A stretch of DNA of 64,000 nt from Callaeas wilsoni (lineage: Eukaryota > Chordata > Aves > Passeriformes > Callaeidae): contig VWPU01002148.1 of assembly GCA_013398955.1 (NCBI GenBank), positions 116,965 through 180,964 on the forward strand. The letters are read 5' to 3'. Position 1 is the first letter of the stretch. Each line of letters starts with the position of its first letter. This document shows positions 39,544 through 49,783 of the stretch, in pieces. The notes beneath the pieces are model-generated. The model saw only the letters and a program-made list of their open reading frames with translations, was not told the origin of the DNA and did no database searches. The translations under genes and the position numbers were made by a program.

Positions 39544-40241
39544 AGACCCTTGCCTGCGCGGAGATCCGTAACTCCCCCAACCCTCGCCTGGGTGGAGATC
39601 CGTAACTCCCCAACCCCTCGCCGCGGGGAGATCCGTAACTCCCCAACCCCTCGCCGCGGGGAGATCCGTAACTCCCCAACCCCTCGCCGCGGGGAGATCC
39701 GTAACTCCCCAACCCCTCGCCGCGGGGAGATCCGTAACTCCCCAACCCCTCGCCGCGGGGAGATCCGTAACTCCCCAACCCCTCGCCGCGGGGAGATCCG
39801 TAACTCCCCAACCCCTCGCCGCGGGGAGATCCGTAACTCCCCAACCCCTCGCCGCGGGGAGATCCGTAACTCCCCAACCCCTCGCCGCGGGGAGATCCGT
39901 AACTCCCCAACCCCTCGCCGCGGGGAGATCCGTAACTCCCCAACCCCTCGCCGCGGGGAGATCCGTAACTCCCCAACCCCTCGCCGCGGGGAGATCCGTA
40001 ACTCCCCAACCCCTCGCCGCGGGGAGATCCGTAACTCCCCAACCCCTCGCCGCGGGGAGATCCGTAACTCCCCAACCCCTCGCCGCGGGGAGATCCGTAA
40101 CTCCCCAACCCCTCGCCGCGGGGAGATCCGTAACTCCCCAACCCCTCGCCGCGGGGAGATCCGTAACTCCCCAACCCCTCGCCGCGGGGAGATCCGTAAC
40201 TCCCCAACCCCTCGCCGCGGGGAGATCCGTAACTCCCCAAC
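39544..40241. repeat. 33-bp GC-rich minisatellite, about 21 copies
   Basis: The motif gagatccgtaact starts at 39,561, then at 39,595 and every 33 bp to 40,222, giving 21 starts. The rest of each unit is ccccaacccctcgccgcggg. The first complete period is 34 bp and diverged (it contains cccccaaccctcgcctggg), and about 15 bp before it look like a worn partial unit. From 39,628 onward the units read as identical until the array breaks off in the last copy at about 40,241. Each unit is 70% GC (23 of 33), has four CpGs and 15 C against 8 G on the + strand. GGGGAG and CTCCCC in each unit can pair across an 8-base loop. The period is a multiple of three and five of six frames lack a stop, so long open frames on both strands are a by-product; one with a true ATG runs 39,502-40,248 on the + strand. 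It is not a CRISPR array, because there are no spacers. Unit identity suggests recent expansion or homogenisation. Confidence 0.97.
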
Positions 40242-43200
40242 GCTTTGAAATGCAATCTTCCTACCAGAGACTAACGACAGAGAGGTTGCAATGACTATGC
40301 CCCAGGCTTGGTTTTCTAAGACTAGTCTAGGTAGTCTTCGTTTTATTACATATAGATATAGACAGATAAAACTAGGCAAAATACTTTTCTCCTAAACCTG
40401 ATTAAATAGATTTTATTAAGTTTCCTTCATCTTTCTGGGTTACAAATCTCAGTCTGGATTTTTATGCAATTTCAGGCTGCTAGGAAAGACGATTTGGCAG
40501 ATTCAGTGGAGATGAACTTTCCTTGCATCTCCATTAGACCTCTCCAGTCACTCAGTACTTTTTCCATTTGCTTCAGTTATGTAACCACTCTTGAAATAAC
40601 ATATGGATTTACTTCAGAAATCCAGTTTGCTCGCACTGACTGTGTTTGCAAGTGAGTGCAATCTTTGACCTTGAAATATCTCAGCAATAATCCTAGCTAA
40701 TTCTCTTAGAGGTGAAAATAAATATTCAACCAAGATATGGTCACTTTAACAACCCACATGCCTAAGCCGGTGTCTTGTCTTAGGATTACGTTGCCTGACA
40801 AACCTGTTTAGGGTGTACATGAAATACTTGCTCCTATAATGAGTCCATATATGTTATTACACTCTATACAAGTGCCTTAAACTATGTGAGAGTGAGTTTC
40901 AGTGTGCAAATTAGATTGTCTTGTTCTCAGTGCAAATTTATGCTGTTAAACCAACACATCCAGTCAATATTTAATTTAGAGCAGACAATACAGAGCAGAC
41001 TGATTATTTGCCCAATGGTTGTAGGCAAATTATGTTCGAAATAGCACAGCATGAAGACAGTGGGAAAAAAAAATACAAATATCATCTCTTTAAAAACAGA
41101 CAGTTTCATTTCTTGCTTGTCTGACTGAACAACTAAACGAAAAAATTTTAAAATCAATGCATGCAAAGAAAAATGGCCAAACAGTGAACAAGCACCATTT
41201 CCATTACTTGTTAAAAATGTCTGCAGCCATGCTAAGCTTACATTACATACAACTTCAAGCATGTGGCTCTCAAAGTAAACACTACCTGTGAAAATATTAT
41301 CTGAATTACTTTAGTTAAGGTGTGCAAAATCTATAGAATATTTTTTGAGCTCGTTTGGGTGTTTTGTTTTCAAAAATAAGCTCCAGTTCTGTACGCACCT
41401 TCAAAAAATTGAGAAATTCACATTGAATATTCCCAGTATTCCATATGGATTAGTAAGCAAGGCTGAGAATAAGACCAAGAGTAACATGAATGAGACACTT
41501 TGCGGGAAAGTGCAACAAATACATTAGCAAATATTTTAGTGATTATTTCACTAATGGTCAGGAAATTGTGGTAAAATGGCTTTTGAAATAGTCTACTGAT
41601 ATTCCTTGAAAACACAGTCCTGACAAAAGAAGTTTTGTTTCTCAAAGGTTTGTCCATGAACATTTCTTTCTTACCCTCATTTATCCCCCTCATTGTCTAC
41701 CCATCACTTTTTCCCCAGAAGAGCCCCCTTGATACCTATTCATGTGCTTTCTTTCCCAGACACACATTCTCTCTCCCTCCATTTGTTCTGAGATACAAAG
41801 AATAGGCTGCATATTGCCCAAACTTATCAGTTATAGCTAATAAATTTTGACTGGTATGAAAGGCTTCAAGTTCCATAAAATGGCAGAGTATGCAGACTAA
41901 TTAAAGGTTAAAATGTTTAAAATTGGGCCAAAGACATACAGAATAATAAAAATCCAGATATTTCAACTTCTAAGACATCTTCACTCTCCCATTGTCTTCC
42001 GTTACACATTTTGCAACCAAAATTTGTCAGGTTTAACATGCTCCCTCCACCCCCAGCACAAGACAACTTTACTTAAGAATCCAATTTGTCTGCCATTCAT
42101 CAATGCCCTCCACGTGAACCTCATGGCATCACAGAGACATTTCTATCCCCTGCATTCATAGTGCCAGAGTCTCTTGAGCCAACAAACTGTCAAATTAGTG
42201 CCAGCTCATGACAGCTTTATGATATGTAATCTTGTTCACCAGCAAATGGTCTGAGACCCCCTGCTTGCTACTGCTGTCATACAAGAAATGCTTTTTTGTG
42301 TGTCTCTGATATATTTATATTTTGAAAGCAGATCCCAGCTGGGAAAGTAGTGGTTTTGCCTCGCAAAAATCTTTCATAAGCACACTTAACTGCTCTCTCC
42401 ATGTGTTGCTTAAAAAGCAGCTTTTAGGATTTTGCTTGAAAGGTTATCTTAGGGAAAAGGAAATTAATTAAAAATTAATTAAAGATGTACTTTGTCCTGC
42501 TGATTCAATATACTTACTCACCTAGCAAGTAAAAATTTCTTACTCCTTCAACATTCAATCACAACTGACACAGTGAAAAATATATTTTGCCAGGGCTATC
42601 TAGGATGTAAAGTCCACGTATCAAAAACTGAGGTGCAGATAAATCAAGTTTATTCAAACATATTCGCAAAGAGGAAAATTCACAGGGAAACATGTCTTAG
42701 GGTTTCAAGACAATAAACAGTGGACAACAGAACAATGTGGAGAAGTTAGGAAAGTAGAATACACCCCTCTTACACAGAGTTCTTTGAGACAGGAAATTAG
42801 TCTTTCCTTTACATAACTTTATAATAACCTTGTTCTAGTCATTACAATATAAAACAACAGCAGTACACTAGCTGATTTTTTTAATGTGTCCAAAAAAAAT
42901 GAGCTTTTACATCCCTCTTTGTATAAGTGACAGTAGCTGCCTGCATTTATTTCTTAATTGGTGGCAGAACTAACCACAAGAAGTAGCCAAAGGGAAAAAT
43001 TAGTGTGTGAGAAATGCTTAAAAGCAAGAATGCTATTTTCAATTTGCTTCATTTATAATTCAAAAGATATAACTGGGAACTGCAAAGTTCCCATACAAAG
43101 CACCCTAGTGAAGTCAGTGGAAACATGAAGATTTACAGGAACAAGCCCTATAAACAAGGTAAAAATAAAAACAAAACAAAAAACCCAAGGGGACACAAAC

Positions 43201-46200
43201 ACACGGGAAACATCAGTGATGACTGTCACTTGAAAAAATTAGTTCTACAGGCACCTTCAAAAAGCTCCAAGTGTAATAGAATTGTGCTGGAAAACAGACT
43301 AATTTTTCTCTACTCCTTGTTCCTCTGGCCTAGAGGACAGCAGAAAACATTAGTGCTTTAGATAAGAAAATCTATTCATAGGGGCGGTACGCATTTCTAG
43401 GCTTGAGCTGATAGGTGTTAAGTACCAGAGCACTCAGACATACCTTCACGTGGAGTCTGGCAAGTAGTACACCCAGATTACTCGCATAAGAAACAAACAA
43501 TTAATGGACAAACTTTCCTCACCATCCAATCAATCTAGCCATGTTAGGACTTGCAGAGACTACAAGACAATGTAAAGCATTCTTGTCCTTCATCAAAAGC
43601 CTAGCTCAGGACCTTGGGCACCAGGGTAACCCAGGCACTGCACCTCCTCACGAGGCAGCCAGTAACTAGGACACATTCCTGCCACTCAGCTCTTCACCCT
43701 CCATACCCCAGAGAGGAAAGCCCAGCCCCTCTCATCTCATGGATGAGGATTCTGTAGCTTTAAGATCAAAAATCATTGCAGATATTCATCTGCTATTTTA
43801 TAACTGAAGCTAAGACACTAATTTCTTCGGGGATGAGGGTGTAGTACTTTCTTACACGGCTGCTATTAAAGCTCCACAATTAACAGAAGAGAAGAATCTG
43901 CAGCCCATCCCATTTTGTTTATTAGAAGATATTGCTTGTTCCTGTACTCTGGTCAACTAGTGTTATGTCACATAATCTGACAGTAATTTGATATCAACAG
44001 AAAATGACAGCACAAGTAAGCAAGTTTTCATCCTCTATCAAGCCATACAAATTAGTCAATTCAAAAGTACAAAGCCCACAGTTCTTCCATTCTTGCTCTT
44101 TCAGGAATTGAATATATCCATATGAATGATGATAGAATCTTGCAAAATAATTTGTCCACTGGAGTTTCAACTGGTAGAACCATTGCAAGGTACTAGTTGG
44201 AAAGACAGAACCTCAGAAGGTGCTTATGATACTTCAGTCCTCTAGGCATTTTGTGTCTTCAGATAAGAATTTTTTTATCATGAAGAAAAGAACATTATAT
44301 TGCCTATGTTGTTGTTCATACTAATATGACTTTAAAATATTGAATTCATTTTGTTAAGTAAAATCTCAAATTCATTTGGGTTCATCTAGCCCAGGACTCC
44401 AATGCAGCTAGGAGTTTGCCACGTTGTAAGAATCACAAGCACTATGCCCTAAACCCAGGCAATACAGCCAGTGGCCCTTCATATACATCTGCCTGCCTAC
44501 GAGCAGCTAAGAAATGCTGCTTGGTCTTTCCTGTCACACACCAACAATCCATCTTTCCCATTCACCTGCCATCTAATCAGAAACAGAGAAGTGACCTTTC
44601 CACTTGCGAGTTAACAAGTTAGAATTGCTGCTCACTTCACAGAAGGACAGCCAGAGACTTGAGCAAATATGTGATCTACAAATGCATTTCAATGATGCAA
44701 GGTGTAAAGCCAAGCAGAAAGATGGGGTTTTTAGTCTTTTTTTTTTTCCAGAGAAGTTTTATGGTGTAAACGACATAAATCTCTGTCTCTCCTTCCTCAG
44801 TATTAGCACACAGAAAGACACCTTTCCTCCTTAGTGCCAGTTTTCAGTCTAAACCGAGCTGCGGAAGGGAGGCGACAAACTTTCTTGACACAATAAAAAA
44901 TGAAAGCCAATCTCTGCTGCTCCTGCTGAGATGTATCCTTTCACTCTCACTGTGTGTCCAAAGCAGATAAAAGGGCTAGAGGTATTGCAGTGTATTCAAT
45001 GTACAGCACAGCTTGTATTTATAAATAATAAATATACTCAAGTATATCTATAAAATATTCTTATTCGTTGTGGTCTATGATCCTTCTATCAACGCTGCTG
45101 CTATGAAGTTAAATAAAGAGTCAGATATCTGAGTACAGACTGAAGCAATGAGCATCTGTATTGTATGGCTGAGCTTGAACCTTTCTGTGCGTGATCTCAG
45201 GTTGATGAAGTTACGTGATTACATGTTGGTAAACTTGTGTTTAAAGTCATGGGAAAACTGCACAGATCTCAGTATGAAATGTACTCAACCTTTAGCGCTC
45301 TCTACAGTTATAAACAGTGACATTCACAACTGTCACTGTTGACTGACAAATTCTAAGAAGGAATGGATCATTGTGGCAGATTTTGAAGACAAGTACTCTA
45401 GAAACCCTTCAAATCCCAGTCTGCTACAGACATGCAGTAATCACAATATGGTGTGCTCGTGCTTTGGAGCCACCTGAGAACGACTCCTGAGAACAATGAC
45501 GGATGCGTACGATTGCCAGACTCAGTTATTCTTCGAGTGTATATGCTTTGGGTCCTGAGAACAGGTAGATTGCTTTCATGGAGAAATCAGTTCTGCAGGG
45601 AAATCAGATCAATAAATCTCTCCACACATACACAGTTTCTGGCTAATTTTCCATTGCTTACTACTCAATAGAGGAGCATTATCCAGCCTGCCTTTCCTTG
45701 ATGAAGCATGTCATTAACTGCCCCTAAAAGAAGGGATCTGCTGTGCTGTACCAGACACGCTGTCCTCTAGAGGATCAGAAAGAGCCAGCGTTCCAGGCAT
45801 CGCTTCGCCACTTAGGATTGAATTTGCATTCAGGCTTCACATTAAGCAAGAACTGAAAATATTACTTCTAAATAAAGAAGAGCATGACTCTAATTCATAC
45901 TTTGTTTCATGGAAGGGCATTAAAATTAATTCTCACCACTGTGCTAAAGCTTCACATTTATCTTCAAAAAGTACTGTTCAGTATTAATAACAGATGCTCT
46001 ATCCAACTAATCCTTCACATATCCTGTCATTTGTTTTGGCTTTCAAGCTTGCTGTTCTTAATGGGTTCTTTTTCCAAATAATGCACATCGTCGTAGATGC
46101 TGTCTCACTGCAGACGGATGCGTCTCTCTTCCTCCCCCTACACACACATTTTTTGATGTGCCTTTCCAACCTACTACCAGAGTGTTAAAAACCATATCCA

Positions 46201-46337
46201 CACACAAGAATCATCTTATTTGAACTGCAGTGTACTGTACCCGTAGGTGAACTGTGAGTTAAAAGTGAGCATCATTTCATAGATAAGATATTAGAACAAG
46301 ACACACTGCATTTAATTGCAGGCTCAGCCAGGATTCC
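40242..46337. other. Gene-free AT-rich stretch
   Basis: No exon or RNA gene recognised. AATTAATT is repeated at 42,460-42,480. The segment 42,630-42,800, read on the minus strand, has an AATAAA-containing stretch that could be an old LTR or 3' end, but it is too weak to call. 44,370-44,420 contains 'catctagcccaggactcc', faintly like an old amniote repeat. The hairpin at 45,313 is listed separately. Confidence 0.6.
45313..45340. repeat. 10-bp stem, 8-base loop inverted repeat
   Basis: aacagtgaca and tgtcactgtt are perfect reverse complements separated by ttcacaac. No poly-T tail follows and no gene is adjacent. It could form a small hairpin in DNA or RNA. It is too short for a microRNA precursor as it stands. 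Confidence 0.8.
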
Positions 46338-46410
46338 CTACAGCCTTAGGTAAAATCCATAATCCTTAAGACAGACCTTTCTGATCTGTAAAATGAGAAT
46401 AGTTACATTG
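46338..46410 (+). mobile_element. MIR-like ancient SINE fragment
   Basis: The run 'ccttaggtaaaatccataat' followed by 'ctgatctgtaaaatgagaat' matches the central to 3' part of MIR (ccttgggcaag... and catctgtaaaatggggata) in the right order and at about the right spacing. The fragment is old and diverged, as expected for a pre-mammal-bird-split repeat. Identification is from memory of the consensus. Confidence 0.5.
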
Positions 46411-49400
46411 TCCATACAGGTTTTTTTTATTTTTGAGCAATTTTGAGGCTTACTGTTTTGTACTTGCTGATGTTCAATATTTAACATCTCAGAACACTGA
46501 TAGAGATCTCTGAACATTTCAAGGAAGAATAACAAGAAAAGCAGAAAATAATCCTCATAAGTCGGGCTGAGTTTTTTTCCATGCATATATATTTATAGAA
46601 AAACTAACAGTTTTCATTCTTTCTTTGCCAGAAATGGGATACAAACTCTTTGACACAATTAGATAGGAAGAATCAAAGCCCATCTGACAGTTCCCTTCAT
46701 GAAAAGATTAGAGCCATGGCTGGAGGCAGGATCATCTCTTTCTCCTTTTCACTGACAAAATCTGTGATAAATTGCTATATAAACCTCATTCTCTCTCTTT
46801 GAGCAATTACGTAGTTGTCGTTTGATTTTATATAGCTATATAAATAGCTATAGGTATCTATACAGGTACATAAAAATCACACTCCAACAAAACATGGCAC
46901 CAGTGCTTGGCAGACTACATAAAGATGACTTTTGTAAAATCAAAATACCATTCTGATTCATAAGACAATTTGTAAAGGAAAAGTAGTGAAGCAGTATTAA
47001 GCTAATATAGAAATAAAAACATATATAAAAGAAGTTCTGATATATATACACACACATATATACTCCCACACATAGGACATATAGAGAGAAAAATGTCTGT
47101 TTCAAAGTCCAGAGCAGAATTTCCCATTCACTAGGTAATACCAATGTGAAAATTAATCATTGCTGTCTTAAAATAAGTTGGTAAAAATACCAATAAGATG
47201 CACAAGATAGAAAATCTGTCTATCACCAGAAGTTATAGTTGGTACAACAATATTATAAATTATCTATATGCATATCCTTTCCCTTAGTGATTCCTTTGAT
47301 TAACACTCTTCCAGGAAGATGGCATACAATCTTCATGCTATATTGTAATCATCAATAAACTGATGGTTTTGTAGTGTATATGCATTTCTACACACATGTG
47401 CTCCACAGAAATTACTCTGGCACCATTCTTGTATGATTCCCGTTCCGCATGTGCACCAAAGCATACGCTTAATTTAAATTCTGTGGGTGAAGTTAAACGT
47501 GGGTTTGTGTCCTGCATCTAGGCAGTTTAAATATCACAGAGAAATAAGAATTTTGTTTGATCCTAATTTGGACTGGACTTCTGCAGGTTCTATACACAGC
47601 TCATCACATACTGTGAACTCTTTCATCTCCTTAAAAATTGGGCTTGAGATTTGAAGACAGAATTTTGAAAATTTTTTTTAAAAACTGAAAACCTCACACG
47701 TGTCACTAGCAAGAGCACAGGGGAACATGCATGCACATAAAAGACTTCAGTGTCACTGGCAATTCTATGCCATTTTCTATGAATTTCACAATCTCCAAGT
47801 TAAAGGCAGCTGAAAAAGACAGGGATTAAGTTTTTGATAGTTACCTTTAGTCTTGTACATCACTAACCATTGACATTTTACATCTTGTACCATGGAATGC
47901 CTTAAGGAGAGGCAGCAGCAAAACACACATGTGCATTGCCTTAACTCAACCCAGTTTCTACGGCACCCAGGCTCCCGAATTTCTGATGAACTTCCCCATT
48001 CTGGTGCCTTCTGAGGTAGAGACAAAGGTTAAGAGACACAGCGCAGTAATAAAGAGACAACTGAGACTTCCAAGTTTCCTGTTCCTGCAAACACTGGCAT
48101 TGCTCCGGGAACAGAGGGAAGAACAGTCTGTTAAAGTACTATTGTATCCACTAGCTCAAACATCTGCAGAAATGAGGGATTTACTCTTCTTCCCCTGCTC
48201 CTTTCTCACAGCTTCTTGGACACTTACAACTACAAACTCTTGCAATGCCTTGTGGACTTCATACCACAATACTGACTTAAATCTCACAGCACAGAGTCCC
48301 ACTTTAATTTTATTTAGCTCATAACACTAAGCTTCTGTAGCAGCTTTTCGAAGCATTATACTGAGAAGTCTCAGAAAAAAAATAAAACATTTTTTGATCC
48401 CAAGGAGTAAGGAAAAGCATCCACATAATATTTTATTACATGTGACTAGCTTTCAGTGTTGAAACTAAAGCTTTGGAGAAGGCTACAGAATATAAAATCA
48501 AAGTCCCAAGGAGTTTCAGATGATCCAGAGTCAAGCTGAATATATCTAACACATTGAAAGTTTTGTTATAAGTAATTGAGAACAGTAAGACAGAGCCTTT
48601 TCTATATTAGCATAAATAATATGCTACACTGGAAAAAGATTTATTTTTAAGCTTTAAAAATACTGTTTCAAAAACATAGGTAGGACTTCATCCTGAAGTG
48701 AATAACAATGTACGCTGAAACCACTTCTCAAGTCTCCCCAGAATTACTTCTTGAAGCATTGGAAGCATGGAAATAAATTAATACAATGAAACACTGATTT
48801 AAATAGTTCTAAACCAGTGCATTATCTGAAGAGAGATATAAGCGTAATCCAGCTCGTTACCAAATGGCATTAGCTCATGTTCTGAGCATCCTTACTGTAG
48901 TGAGCTATATTTGCTCTCTTCTGAGACTACATACACCTCCCTTTCCTAGCCATTAGAACTAAAATTGGTATTTAAGAGTTGGAACAACTTGGCATGTGAA
49001 AAGGTTAGTCCTCATCCAGCACTAATTTAAGTAGATCAAGAATGGCTATCTACCTAAAGATATACATTCAGCCACATACGATACGCTCAAGGAAAAAAAA
49101 ACAGGATGAAGTTCTGTGTCAGTGACTTCTGCAGCAGACTAGACCATAATGGTCCCTGCTGTCCTCAAAATCTACTCCTCAAAATTAAAAATAAACAACA
49201 AAAAGACCCACAACAAAACCACCACTCAAGAAAAACAAGATGTACACAAATAAAAACATCACCAAAACCACACACATTCCTCACACCTGACTCTTTTTCC
49301 AATTCTGTAGTTCTATGTACGAGTTTACTTGGCTTTGGAGGGGGAGTGAACATCATCTTTGTTATAATAAATTGAGTTTTCATCTCGGAGAACTTTTAAA

Positions 49401-49709
49401 GCGCATTATCTACAGCATTCAGACATGAAAACTCTCTAGCACACATGTCCTGGCTGTATTAGATGTGCTTTCCAAGCTTAGATATAAGAGTTTAGTTCCC
49501 TCCTTGTTTCTCAGGTCAGAAAGGGCTAACAGTACTTCAAAAGAGCGCATAGTCTCAGCTGGATAAGTTTTTCACTGTGGGGGGAATTACAGTCCCAAAG
49601 GAAGCTCCTTTCTTCTATTAAAAGGAGAAATTTTGGCTGCTGAGGGAGGCAGAGCTGTGGGAGAAGGTTTTTAATGAACTCAAGTAGAAATTGTGTGAAT
49701 TAACAGCTG
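46411..49709. other. Gene-free AT-rich stretch
   Basis: No exon or RNA gene recognised. It contains a TA/CA dinucleotide patch at 47,040-47,065 and short A-rich runs. The 131-codon frame at 47,929-48,324 has no recognisable domain. Confidence 0.6.
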
Positions 49710-49783
49710 TGTCACTGGATCAGGAGTCAGGAGATATGTGCTCTATTCCTGGCTTTGTGACCTCAGGCAGATCGGTTTTACTT
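49710..49783 (+). mobile_element. MIR-like ancient SINE fragment (core region)
   Basis: 'ggatcaggagtcaggagat', then 'ctctattcctggct' and 'tgtgacctcaggcagat', follow the order of the core of amniote MIR-type SINEs (gagtcaggagacctgggttc, tattcccggctctg, tgtgaccttgggcaagt). A small deletion lies between 'ctggct' and 'tgtgacc'. The element is truncated on both sides and strongly diverged. Confidence 0.5.

Noticed and set aside
39544..40241. CRISPR array
   Set aside because: The units are contiguous with no variable spacers, and the surrounding repeats are those of a vertebrate genome.
39465..40379. Minus-strand 304-codon repeat protein
   Set aside because: It starts at TTG and is created by the stop-free 33-bp period. 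Other frames on both strands are equally open, and no gene context supports it.
44370..44470. Ancient amniote repeat beginning 'catctagcccaggactcc'
   Set aside because: The similarity covers one phrase only and does not continue in the expected order.
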